A stretch of 64,000 nucleotides of DNA from NCBI GenBank assembly GCA_032173965.1, contig JAVUNC010000019.1, positions 7,316,501 to 7,380,500 on the forward strand, in the 5' to 3' direction. The notes under the pieces are model-generated. The model was not told where the DNA came from. It did not search any database and saw only the letters and a program-made list of their open reading frames with translations. The translations under genes and the position numbers were made by a program. The stretch comes from Sitta carolinensis. Its lineage: Eukaryota > Chordata > Aves > Passeriformes > Sittidae. Below, one piece after another: positions 14,661 to 26,630 of the stretch. The stretch's first letter is position 1, and every line of letters starts with the position of its first letter.

Positions 14661-15014
14661 AGGCTCTGGGAGACATAACAGTGGCTTCCCAGTTCTTAGA
14701 GGGAGCCTACAGAACAGATGGAAAGAGACTTTTTCAGGTAAGGTAGTGGTGGGATGAGTGGTAATGGTTTTAAATTGACAGAGAGCAGATGGAGAGGATT
14801 TAGTAGGAAGAAATTCTTCCCTGAGAGGGTGGTGAGATCCTGGCACAGGGTGCCCAGAGAAGCTGTGAGTGCCCCATTCCTGAAAGTGTTCAAGTCCAGG
14901 TTGATTGGGATTTTGAGCAACCTGGTCTAGTGGAAGTCTCTGCCCAGGGCAGGTGGATTGAACTGGATGGTCTTGAAGGTCCCTTCCAACCCAAACCACT
15001 CTATGATTCTATTA
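14661..15014 (+). mobile_element. CR1 LINE, 3'-end fragment, sense to ALK
   Basis: This matches the CR1 3' region from memory: ggaagaaattcttccctgagagg, ggtgcccagagaagctgtg, gagcaacctggtctagtgg and the terminal ccttccaacccaaaccactc followed by tatgattctatta. The element ends on the expected short ATTCTATGATTCT-type 3' repeat. It is 5'-truncated, as is usual for CR1, and contains the ORF2 tail plus 3' UTR only. Open frames on the opposite strand here (14649-14999) are by-products of this repeat. Confidence 0.9.
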
Positions 15015-18000
15015 ATTTGTTTCAGAGTCACCCTTAAAGCATTTGAGAATTTGCATTAGTTTCTTTGCAAAATCAGTCAAATGTACCATGTAATTTTTTT
15101 CAAATAATGCCTATCACATTGACTAGATAAGCAGTAATGAAAATTTTATTTACCATTCAAACTTGACATCAGCAACCATCCTTGGTGTATCCATTGCATG
15201 TGAAAGCCTTTGTCTCAGAAACAGTGCTAGAAAGGGATCCCAGGTAAGGGTCACTGCAAAAAGAACTAGTAGATTAGCAGGTCTTGTTTAAACTTCCTAA
15301 TATATGTTAAACTAAACTAAACTTCCTAAATATGAGATCCAGTGCTCATACTGACTTCAATTCTATTTTCTATGAAAATTAAAAATTGTGTGAAAACTCA
15401 CTGACACATTTGTAAGTGTTCAGTTTGGAAGGGACCAGTGTATAAAGGACAGCAAGAGATGATCTCTGTAAGTCAGGCCTGTCATTTTTTTGTTTTCATA
15501 TCAGGCAGAGGTTTGAACATCGAGTATCTCAAGTCACAAAGGTTTGAAGTTCTCATTTGTCTGTGCTTGAATGCTGAATTACAGCTTTGGAGAGAGGATG
15601 CTGGTTTCATGCACCTCAGCTTTTTTCTTGTCTCCATCTCCTTCTGTTCAGAGTTCCAAAGCAGTTAATTTCTCTACAAGAATGCCAAAAGTCAAAAGTG
15701 ACTGCTGTACCTTTACTCCAAACGTGAGGGTCATGTTGGTAGGTGTATGATTACATTTAATAGGAAAAATTGGATTCCTCTGAACTGTTAAATTCGGTAA
15801 AATTCAGTAGTTCAGTGTTGAAGGACACCAAAAGAACAGAGATTTTCTGTTTCTGCAGTTTGTTTACTTCCTTTTACACATTTCTCCTAAAGGAAGAAAC
15901 CTATCAACCATATCTAGAACAAGGGCTGGAGTCATAGTGAGACTTAACTAAATTAAATACCCTGATAGCTCATCTTCAAAAATGGAAATGGTTTGAAAGC
16001 TTTCTCAGTCTACAAGTCCCTGCCATGTTCCCTTCAGGATCAGTTCTGTGTTTGTAATGAACGGAAAAGACATGCTGTTTTCCCTTTTCTAAAAAACAAA
16101 ACTAAAAAAAAAAAACAACCAGTTTAATAGAAAAGCCATTAAAACCTTGCCAGTTGGGATGAAAAATGCTGCCTGCAGGAACTGTGAGAGTGCATGCTGT
16201 CAGATATGACATATATGCACAAACACCTATGGGCTTATTAGAGCCTCCATAGTGGCGTGCTGTCAGCAGTGTATTTCTACAGCATATGACCTTGCAATAT
16301 TTATTTTTATCTAAAAGGCAAAGAGGGAGGAGGCATTATTCAGGGAAGCTTGGGTATGTCCTGTAACCTTTATGGAGTCTCTGCCAACCACTTCATAACA
16401 GTCTATAGCACGTTCACTCCGTGTAGGACTCGGGTTATTGAAAAGCCATAGTGGTAAATCCTGTGTGGCTGGATGTCACTGGAAATAGGAGAATTCTCTG
16501 CTCTTCACTGTTGTATTACAGCTTACACGTCTGCTGCCTCCACTAGCTTATTCCTAGGGGAGTTTATTTCCCACCCTTAAAAGAAGGCTGCCAGGCTGAT
16601 TTAAGGCCAGAAGTGATGCTTTCAAAAAAACATGGGTCTGTTGAACCTTGGATCATTTGACAGGTGGTCATAAGGTTTTGTTTGAAGTCTGAAGAAAGCT
16701 GAATCTTGTCTGGTTTTAAATAACATCCCTTGCCACAAGATTTGGCAGCCCTGTGCTAATGCCTCCAATTAGGAAAGGAAGGCAGTACAATCACAAAAAG
16801 AAAAGTGACCTGCAGGTGAAATGCAATATGTAGGCAAATCATGTGAATGGTGTAAAAGTGAAATAACAGGTAAGACCTCGCTTATTGATATGGTGTTTTA
16901 CAATATGGGTGGTCTCCCAGAAGTACCTGAAATTCGCTCAGCTTACTGTTGAATTCTATCTGTACCACGTTGCATAAAGTACTGCACCAGTTACCATAAT
17001 GCATCAGTTTGTGAAATGAAGTCTTTCCACTCGTTCTCCTTCACTAGCAGGAAAGTCATTCTGTCACCAGAGTGGGAAGTGGAGGATGAGATAGTTGTAT
17101 TAAGGCAAGCCATCCCCACTCCTGTGCCACATCTCTTTGGGCTCCTGAATCACTCCTGTACTCCTGCACGTGCTATCCAGAAGTAACATCCACTGGGGTG
17201 TTGCTCCACAGGGATAAGCACTGGGAGGACTTTGGGCTTAGGGCAGATAGAATGAGATAGCTCTGAGGTCACAATCCACTGTGTGTCTGCCGTACAGGAA
17301 CCACAAAAGTTTCATTTACACCAGCTCACCTCTGAGATGTCTCACTATGGTACTGATAATGGTAATGGCTTTGTGGTGGGGACTCACTGAAACCATCAGC
17401 TGCAATCTCTCTGTCAGGCAGAGACAGCTTCTAAACTCTTGAGTGTCATTCTGGGATGTGTAAAATCCATGTTATGAGCCACAATCCATTTCCAATTCAC
17501 CCTGCCATCCATTCCTTGTTCTGTTATCTCCAGGCTAAAACTAGAGTAGAGAGATAGTCTTTATTAAGACAGTAGTTCTTTCATTCTGCAGCTAACAAAA
17601 ACCAAATAAAATGGGATTTCTCATTTTTGCTATATCTTATGGAAGTGAAAAGAACATAGAATAATTGTAACCAAGATAAATACACAAGTCATAACCTTTC
17701 TAGCATAACTATGCCTGTTTCTAGAAAATTAGAATGTCAATGAGCTAAAAGTAATTTGTTCGGGATGCCAACAGAATGATAAGTCTGACTACTTGATTTT
17801 TTTTCCTCATTAGATAGTTTCAGTAAGGCTGAAAAGTGAATGTAGTTGGTTGGAAGAGCTTTGTTCATCTTTGCAGATACAATTCGACCGACCTTTCCCC
17901 TGACAATCTATATGGCAGTTTGTTTTTTGATGCAGAAATGCTTAGTTAGGACTGTGGTGACATTTCAGACATTTAAGTATTCTTTTTGGAAGAAGAAAAC

Positions 18001-18894
18001 TCATTTCATGTATCATGGTTAGTCCTGTTTAGTTAAATTTCATGTAACATTCCTCCATTATAGTTAGGCTTTGTGCTGTTGAAATTTGTTGGTTTTTGAG
18101 ATAAACATTTCTGTCTGTCTTGAGACAAAGAATTGATTTCTAAGTCATGCTGAAGGTAGGATTGCAACATGTGAGATGATTGGCATGCCATGTTCAGTGG
18201 GCAGATCCCCCATGGCTGTGCTTTTTGGTTTTAGAGCAAAAGAGCTGTACAGTCTTTCATCCATAATGTGCTTCGAGAGCTTGAACTTCCACAATTTGTA
18301 CTCATGTGAAACCCACACTGAAGCCCCATGGGTATTTGCTTGCATGAAGAGCAGAGACTTTTTCCTTCTCTTTTGCTGCTGGAAAAAGTAGTGTCCTTAT
18401 TATTTCGGTCAGTTCACAGTATACAGAGCCCAGAAGTGTGATAGGCATTCTGCAGAACACCTAAAGAAAAAATGACTCTTCCTCAGCTGAAACGTAATTT
18501 TCAAGTGAATTGCAGTGCAATCACAACAAGAAAAGCCAGCTGAGGAGACAAGGCACAGAAATTATGATTTGGCATTGTAGCAAAAATATTTTGAGCTACA
18601 TGTGCTTCAGTGGTCACTGTTGACATGACTGAAGCTCCTCTTTGTTTCCATGTGTGTTGCTGTCACTGCCTGTCTCTGTAGCTGCCAGCTGTCTTTTCCC
18701 TCCTTCTCCTGGACTCTGGGGCAGTGACTCTCTAAGGTACTCTCTGTAAAGAGGTCTGGCCTTCAGTGAGTCTCCTAGGCCCAGTGGGGAAATAAAGTGT
18801 TTTACATAACCTATTAGTCTTCCTTGATACGTGTTAAAGCAATTTTATCGACAGATGATACTGGGAACATGAATTTCAGTGAATTTCTTTGCCT
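15015..18894 (+). other. ALK: ALK upstream intron, unique sequence
   Basis: No exon, RNA gene or clear transposon is seen. There is a 12-nt A run at 16104-16115. Short open frames (at most 76 codons) have no recognisable features. Confidence 0.58.
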
Positions 18895-19878
18895 TTACAG
18901 ACCAAGGCAACTCCCAGACCTCAACATGTAACAGCCTGGGTTCAAGAAAAGGGCAGCAAGGACTGGGAGAGTCAGAACTAGGGCTGGTAGTGCTCAGTAT
19001 TCTCACTCATGACCTAGAAAATGAGACACTGGTCAAATTTGTAGATGATCCTCAACTGTAAGGAGAGGGAACTCAGCTTGATGCAGTGAATGGTGAAACT
19101 TTGCTCCAGAGTAGCCTTGGTAAACTTGAGGAATGGCTTAACAGGAGCCTTGTGGAGCCATCAGAAGCAATGAGCTCTGCTCTTACACCAGGATTTGCTG
19201 GTGCAGTATCCCATTCCCCAGGCTGGGAAGTGGTGGCCTTGAGTAGTCCTGCTGAAGAGGACCTGCAGGTTGTGGAGGACCCAGCCCATAACAAATAGGG
19301 TAGGGAGCCATCCAGAATTATATAGGAGGAAGACATCCAGCTGAGAGAAGTTAACTTATTCTGGACTGGTCAGTGGTGGTGAAGCCACACCTGGATTGAC
19401 GGCCTTGGCTCCCCTTCCCAGGTCCAGGGGGATGTGTGGAAACTGGCAGGGCCCAGTGGGGCTGCTGTGTGTTCAGGGCCTGCAGGATGAAGCCCCTCAG
19501 AGAGCTGGAGGGAGCTGGGCTTGCTTAGGTCAGGGAGAGGTGTCTGAGAGGGGAGCTGGAGGTGGCCACAACCACCCAGCTGAGAGATACACAGAAGGCA
19601 AAGCCAAATATTTCTCCACCATAGGAGAGGATACAATGGGTGGTGGCAACAGTTTCCCATTTGGGAGGTCCAGGTTGGATTTCACAGCTTCACCAGGAGA
19701 AGGATGCAGTGCTGGAAGAGGTTGTCCAGAGAGGCTGTCAAATCTCCATCCCTGGAGGTTTTTGGGACTTAGCTGAACAAAGACGTAATGGCCCTCATCT
19801 GGTGCTGGCTCTGTTTGGGGCAGGACATTGGATGGAGACCTATGGAAGGACCTTCCAGTTCCTGTGATTCAGTGATCC
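18895..19878 (+). mobile_element. CR1 LINE, longer degenerate copy with reverse-transcriptase remnant
   Basis: A 5'-truncated CR1 in sense orientation. Near 18993-19058 a frame reads LSILTHDLEN then TLVKFVDDPQL. This corresponds to the CR1 reverse-transcriptase segment around the FADD active-site box, here with Ala changed to Val. Further on come ggtggtgaagccacacctgg, gaagaggttgtccagagaggctg, catccctggaggtttttggg and a decayed terminal gtgattcagtgatcc. Several internal segments do not match what I recall, so it carries indels or rearrangement. The frame is broken throughout and no functional protein is made. Confidence 0.83.
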
Positions 19879-22800
19879 CATTTTAAAACAGTGACAGCAG
19901 TGGACAGGCTGTTTGCTTCTTTGTGCTGGAAGGTCTTTGAGAGGCCAGAACAGGGAACAGACAGCTGGAGTGCAGCTACTGAGATCTCGTCCCACCAGGA
20001 CATGCAGCCTTCATCTGAACCATAGTCTCTCCTTCACCAGTGCCACTATCTCTAGAATAGAAAGGAGAATCTGTTTTATTTCACAGGAAAGGCAGATTAG
20101 GTAGAGTTTTAATTAAAGAGCTAACAGCATGAAGCAGATGAAACTAGCTCTTTCAAATAAATGCTGCCATTGTAAATATGATTGTTGGCAACTGAGCAGT
20201 TTAGACTACTAATTCTGTGTGATGCCTGATTTTCCCACATTGAGACAAGCCCCTCACTTTTCTATTGTCTTTTCCAATTTGGAAAATGTATTTTTAGCAT
20301 CCTGAGGTTTAATCATTTAATGTTCCTGTAATGTTTTGAATTTATAAAGTGCTATCTAAGTGTGAAGTTAAATTGTGTTGTTGGAGAACACAAGTTGTCG
20401 AAGGCCCAGGGAATAGAAACTGTGTAAGCTGGTGGAATCCTCTTCTGTCATTGATTGCCTCATTGATGCCAGCATTTTGCAGCATGTCTGTTAACATTCA
20501 GAGAAGCTCTAACTCAGTTTAAGACCTAGGGGAAACGTTGCTGTTCCCTCACTTGTCTGCTCATTGACAACTGAGTGGTGAAGCTTGCTTTTTTTCTTAC
20601 ATGTGAATGTCAAGCAGGGTTTTTGAGTGAACAGAAGGAAAACCAGCAGCCAGGAGAGCTTTCACAGTAGAGCAGAGTCCTCAAAAGGTTTCTGCTATCT
20701 GCATTTCTTTCCTTCCTCTGACTGGTGTGCCAAAGTACTTTCTTCCCTTTTCATCCTTGCAGTGGTGACTTAGGAATGCACAGAAAGTATGAGGAAGCTC
20801 TAGGGCTAAAAGCTGAGTGAAAAGGTGTCTGCCAAACAAAACTGACATGTAGAAGTGACACCCGAGTTACTGTCAGGCAGGTGGATGGAAGTGGTGTGGG
20901 CTGGAGATGGAGGAAGGATGGCTGAACCTTAGGATGGGCAGGGATTTGGTGACAGATGCTTTATGCTATGAGGCATTTAACAAGCTCTGGATGGGATCAT
21001 CACATTTCCCACTACTTACGGTAACAACTGGCCAGCTAATAGACTCCTGGCACTGTGTGCATGGGGGTACATGCATGTATGTGGAGAAGATGATGACAAC
21101 AACAAATTGAAAAGTATGATGACATTAAAATGCATCATCTTGTCATGATTTATCTTATTTATGTTATCTATGGACCAATGTCCTGGTTCTCCAACGGTCT
21201 GAGTTATGACTTGTGCACTTAAAGCTGACATAATGGCAGCTTCTGTGTGATGAGTTTAATCCTGACAGAGAATGCAAAAGGAGGAGTGCTACACCACAGA
21301 GATTTAATGAGGTAGAAGGCATGACCTGCTCTTGTATCTTTCTAGTTCTTCAGAGGACTAACTTGCAGTACTAACTACTTGTTTAACGTGGTCTCTGATG
21401 TTACTGAATTATGAGTGGCTGCAATTCTGTTCTGGGCATGTTTCTATTCAGGTACTTGCGCATCACAATATTGCTGAATTTCTTAATTTTTAAGCTTCCA
21501 GCCTCCTGAGTGTAATCGAAAAAGCACACTCGAGGCCAAAACAGCAACTAGATGCACAGCATTAGGCTTTCTTTCACACCCTCCCCTTAACTACTGCACA
21601 CACTGAGCTCCTGAACAGGCATTTTGTTTTTACTGACAGAACCAGCTTCCTCTTAGCTTTCCTTTTAGGTCTGTCTTGCTCACGATGGCAGAAAATTCTC
21701 CCATCCTCTAGTCTCAGAACAGGCATCTCAAAAGCAACTTGCCGTTTGCCTCTGTCAGCAGCAAAAGAGAAGATGCATGTTGGTTAATCAGCTGTGCAAG
21801 TCTGAATTATTTAAAGACTCTTCTGTCATTCTTTAGGAAAGATTTTAATTTCAGCATTGAATTTTAAGTTTTTAATTAACTAACTACTTTTTTTCATTTC
21901 AGTGCTTTTTAGCTGGGAGCAAATGTTGCTGAGTCATTTAGGAATTGGGCTGTAACAGCATCTGGTTCTAGCTCCTGTTACAGAAGGCAATACCTGGAGC
22001 TTTTAATTGTTTTCTTCTTCCATTTGACTTTCCTTTTGAAGAACTGGATCTAAACTGCTTTGTGAGAAAAACATCTTTTATTTTTGTCTGTCTAAGGAGT
22101 ACTGTGATGAGATCCAGCTTTTCCATATGACTATGCTAGGGAATATTGGAATTTAAACTGATAAATAGCAATAAATCTTTAAAAGGTTTTCATTTGGACT
22201 TCAGCTCATATACTGCACCTGAGCATAGGGAGGTAACAGGGGAAATCTGTGAAAGAATTGTGTGAAGGTCACTGCTAGGAGACTCGTCCCTCTGTGTGTA
22301 AGGCTTCAAGGTTGCCTCCAAGAGAACAGTTAAAATAATAAAGAAAATTTCTGGGACTGTAGTGTGAGAAAATGAAGAACTCCTGTCTTTTCTAACTTCA
22401 AGCCACATTTCTATAACACTGCCACAGTTCCCAAGGGTGACAGTGAACACTACTTGTTTGAGGGACAAAGTTTTATATGAGTGAAGCCATTGAATTTAAG
22501 AGAAATCATATGGGGCAAATCAAATTTGCTTGATGCTTTAGTTTCAGGACAGAATTTTACTTTATTTTACTTTGATGGATTATTTTCCTTCCCCTTTATG
22601 CTTAGGAAAAGAAAAATACTTGAAATTTAAGGTAATTTTTAAAGAGTTTTGACTTGCAGATTTCAGCTCCGATACCAATCTTGGCTGCATGCTGTTTGCA
22701 GTTGTTTAATGTCTGCCCTAACTTGTCCATTTGTAAAATGTATGACATGCCCACCAGAGTTAGTATGAATTCATTAGTGCTTCTGAATTGCTCTTGCATC

Positions 22801-23600
22801 ATCCAGAGAAACTCCTGCTCAGTATTAGAAGTGAAATCCCCATTCTATTTCTGCTAATGGCAGGAACTCTGATCGACTCCCAAAGAGGTAAGATATCATC
22901 CAATTACCATAATTAGATTGTTAAGAATTGTTCAGCTCCAAATTTTGTAATAATTCAAAGGCTGTTACCTTCATGAATTTTAAGTCAGATGCAAGTATAG
23001 CAGGTTGCAAATCTTCTGGTGCTTATGCAGTCACATTGCACTCAGCACTGGAGACCATTCACATTCTTCGCATTCAGCACATTTTGGAGCCTTGATGAGG
23101 CAATTAGAAAATCTGTGTATGTAAGCCCAGGAAAAGTAAAACAGACTCTTCTCTTTAATGTTGTCACTCAGGTAGTGCCCAGTTCTTTCATGGCTTTTGC
23201 CAACTATTGAGCTCCTGCTACGAGAGTTTTGCTTGGATAGTTAATTTGAAAGTCAAGTGTGAAATGAAGAATGCAAAGGCCAGCTCTGTGGGATGTTTTG
23301 TGATACTAGTGGAAATGTTCTCTCCAGTCAGCATCTCTAAAGACTATAAAACTTGATTTAAATAATTTTTTCCTACTGTACAGTCCCCAACAGACGTTGA
23401 CTGTTAATAGTTTTTACAGCTCTAATTTAATCTGGTAGAGTATTGAACTTGTACGTGGAAGGTAATAAAATCCTTTTAGTAGGAAGATGGAGTTTATGTT
23501 CAGAATAACAATCTATCAGTTTTGCAAAGACTGTTAAATTGCTGCTTTATAATTGTGATCAGATTAAGTCAGCCTAGCTGTATTTTGAGTCTTGCTTTTC
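19879..23600 (+). other. ALK: ALK upstream intron, unique sequence
   Basis: AT-rich sequence without a recognisable exon or transposon. Open frames at 22190-22468 (-) and 20907-21110 (+) are short and lack splice context or a known family. Confidence 0.58.
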
Positions 23601-24330
23601 ACAAAATCATGGAATTGTTAGGGTTGGAAGAGACCTCAGAAGAACAATCCCTCTGCCAGTGCAGGGTCACCTGGAGCAGGTGACACAGGAGCGTGTCCAG
23701 GTGGGGTTTGAATGTCCCCAGGGAGGGAGACTCCACAGCCTCCCTGGGCAGCTGTGCCAGTGCTCTGCACCCTCAATGGAAAGAAATTCTTCCTCATGCT
23801 GAGGTGGAACTGCTTGTATTTCAGTTTACAGACATTGCTCCTTGTCCTGTCACCGGGCACCAGTGAGAAAAGTCTGTCACCATCCCCTTGGCACTTTGAG
23901 GTATTTACATGCATTGATAAGACCCCTTCTCAGTATTCTCTTCTGCACACTAAACAGGCACAGATTCTGCAGTCTCTTTTCACAAGAGAGAGAAATCCCT
24001 ATCATATCTGTTGGACCCTCTCCAGCAGCTCTGTGTCTGTCTTGTACTGAGGAGCCTGGAACTGGACACAGATGGCCACACTCCAGATGTGGCCTCACTA
24101 GGGCCAAGTAAAGGGGCAGGACCAGATCCATTGCCCTGCTGCCCACACTCTTCCCAATGTTTTCTAGGATCCCATTGGCCCTCCTGGCTGCAAGGATGCA
24201 CTGTGGGCTCACAGTCAACTTGTCTCCCACCAAGACTCCCTGGTCCTTTCCCACAGAGCTGCTCTTTAGTAGGTCAGCCCCATCACATGCTGGGAATCCT
24301 AAACCTCGCTGCAAGTTGAGGAATTGCCTC
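23601..24330 (-). mobile_element. CR1 LINE, antisense to ALK, with partial ORF2 C-terminus
   Basis: Read on the minus strand this is the CR1 ORF2 tail and 3' UTR. On the + strand it starts with the reversed 3' end (aatcatggaattgttagggttggaag) and passes cagggtcacctggagcagg, then ccttgtcctgtcaccgggcacc. The minus-strand frame at 23877-24332 (151 codons) keeps the CR1 signatures GVLVGDKLTVS, ILAARRANGILENIG, LYLALVRPHLE and LRRGLINACKYLK. It is the best preserved LINE coding remnant in the window, but is truncated at its 5' side. Resemblance fades beyond about 24330, so the outer boundary is approximate. Confidence 0.92.
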
Positions 24331-26612
24331 AATGTATTTGACCCAGAAGAGCTGTTTGCTGTTTTCTGCAGTGAAAACTTTGCTGAGGACCCCTATTTCC
24401 CAAAGCCACTTCTCAGGCTGCTGTCTTTTTTGGCTGCACCCATCTTTCCTGGGCTGCTGGCTCAGAAAGGTCCAAGGTTGCAATGGGGTTGCACTGACCT
24501 CACTGAGCATCACGAGGTTGTTGAGCAGAAGAATCTCATGGACAGACCTGGCTCTGTCCATGCTTTTCCCCAAGACTGACCAGGAAGGATTTAGGAAATG
24601 AGCAGTTAGCAGGGTGCATTCAAAGCTATTGGGTAGCTGTCAGATGACCAGCTTTTCAAAGGGCTTGCAATAGGATTCCAAGTTTACCCAGTTCCCAGGG
24701 CCAAAGGAATGGCTCTGTGTTGAGAGCAGCTCAGGGTTGCCTCAGAATTCACTGGCATGAGTTTCAGGTGGTTTGTGCATCCATATCAGTTAAAAATGCG
24801 GGATCAGAGATTGTGGGAATGGGCTCCGTTGCTAATGTGAGTTTAAGTTGTAGTCTTACCAATTTGTATTTCTTCATTTGAAGACTTTTGGACAGGTGCT
24901 TTGTTCATAGCATCTGTGCATGTAGAGTACTTTAACATCAGTTTTCTTGTTTATAAATAATCTGTTACCTCATTAGTCCTGAACAGTAGAATTTGAAGAT
25001 GTCTTCATCACCTCAAAAACATCTTGCTACTAAGCTGATAAACCATCCTTCCCTTTATGTGACATGAATATTAAAATGTTGTAAACAAGTTTCCAAAGGA
25101 TCAACAGCAATTTTTCATGCAGTATATATTAATTTGTCTTGTAATATTCCTTTTATGTCAACTGCAATAATCTACTGTGCTTAAAGCGTAAATATCTTTT
25201 CATGTGTGTTTGTCTGAAGTGACAGCAAGTTGCCAGAGATGTTATCAGACACAACATATGAGGATGAGTAACACTATTGCCTTATGACTGCAGTTATTTA
25301 AAAGGCAGGGAAAAATTACCATTAGAAGCTGAATACTATTGGTAGGTTTGTCACACAGTATGTGAGTATTTAGAGGGAATATGAAAAATAAAGTATTTGC
25401 ATTTAGACCAGCACTTTCTGGAACACCACAGAGTGGTATCAGCTAGTAGGTTTTCTGTCATATAATACAAACAAATACAAAGATGTGTATTGGGGGCAAA
25501 ATACTGACTGCAGTTCCCTCTGCAAACTTTGGGTTCTGTGTGATGACAATGAATGAGCTCAGGACCACAGAAGTGCTAAGTGCCTGGGTCTATGGGTGTA
25601 CATCTAGTTGCAATTTCATTATTTTAACTGCATCTCTTCAGTATCAGCATTGCGTTGTGTAGCCAGGGTCCAATTTAAAACCTGTAGCAAAAGACTCCTG
25701 CAATGACTCATTGGTGAATATCTTTGTGATAAGTAAGAGACCCTTCAGAGTCCTGAGCAGCAGAATGTGACACTGTCAGCATGAACCATGACGGGGGCCT
25801 TTCATCTCAGCTTATGTCCCCTGGTATCTTAATAGCAGCAGAAGTTTGGTGGAAGCCACAGTGCTGTTTCTGGCCATTCACCCAGGGGCATCCCAAGTGT
25901 CTTATTAGAGCTACAAGCCAACAGGAGAAAATAAGTGCAAGGAAATTCTAGCTTGAACTTTAGGGTCTTGGAGTCTACTGAATGATCTCAAAGAATGCCA
26001 CACAAATTCCCACTGTGGGGAAGTACAAGTCATCAGGTAGCTTCTGGTTTGACTGAGAAAATCTCTTGCTGTGAAAGACAATATTCTGTATCCCTGGCAT
26101 GGATGTGTAATCGATCACCAGGTGATCCCTTAACTCTAAGGAGAAGTCTCTAGGCTGATCCTGGAAATGGTGGTCATATTGATCCTGTGGGGGAGCATTG
26201 CAGGAAACAGTGTCAGGCACTGCCTGAGAGATTGTGCTTTTGAGGGAAGAGAGAAGCATAGGGATTTGTGTTCAAAATGTATAATGTATAATTTCTCACA
26301 TCAGATACGTTAATTATTCCTTTGTGGGTGCCCATGGCTTAATCCCAGAATCTTCAAATTCTGCTGTATTAGAAAATGTCTGTGGTGTTAAAGCCAGTTA
26401 CCCCCATTTCAACTTGGGAAACTGTTCCCATAACACCAGAGCTAAATGATGCTCAGATAGTTCCTTGCTTGGCACTTACAAATTAAAAGAACAGTAAGAG
26501 CAAAAAGAGAACACTGCTACAGACAAGAAAGCCACCCATGAAGTAGCTGAGCTTTCAAAAATAAGAACAAAGTTTTGTTTATTCTCTCCTTCTCTCCTTT
26601 TAAATTAAGGAA

Positions 26613-26630
26613 ATATATATATATATATAT
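26613..26630. repeat. (AT)9 microsatellite
   Basis: Nine AT units flanked by ggaa and aatacaatc. A candidate length polymorphism; no function implied. Confidence 0.95.

Noticed and set aside
19396..19776. 126-codon + strand frame and 96-codon minus frame
   Set aside because: Both lie inside the degenerate CR1 at 18895-19878 and do not follow the CR1 coding frame.
24157..24579. 140-codon + strand frame
   Set aside because: Its first part is the opposite strand of a CR1 element; the true remnant coding sense is the minus strand, and the rest has no features.
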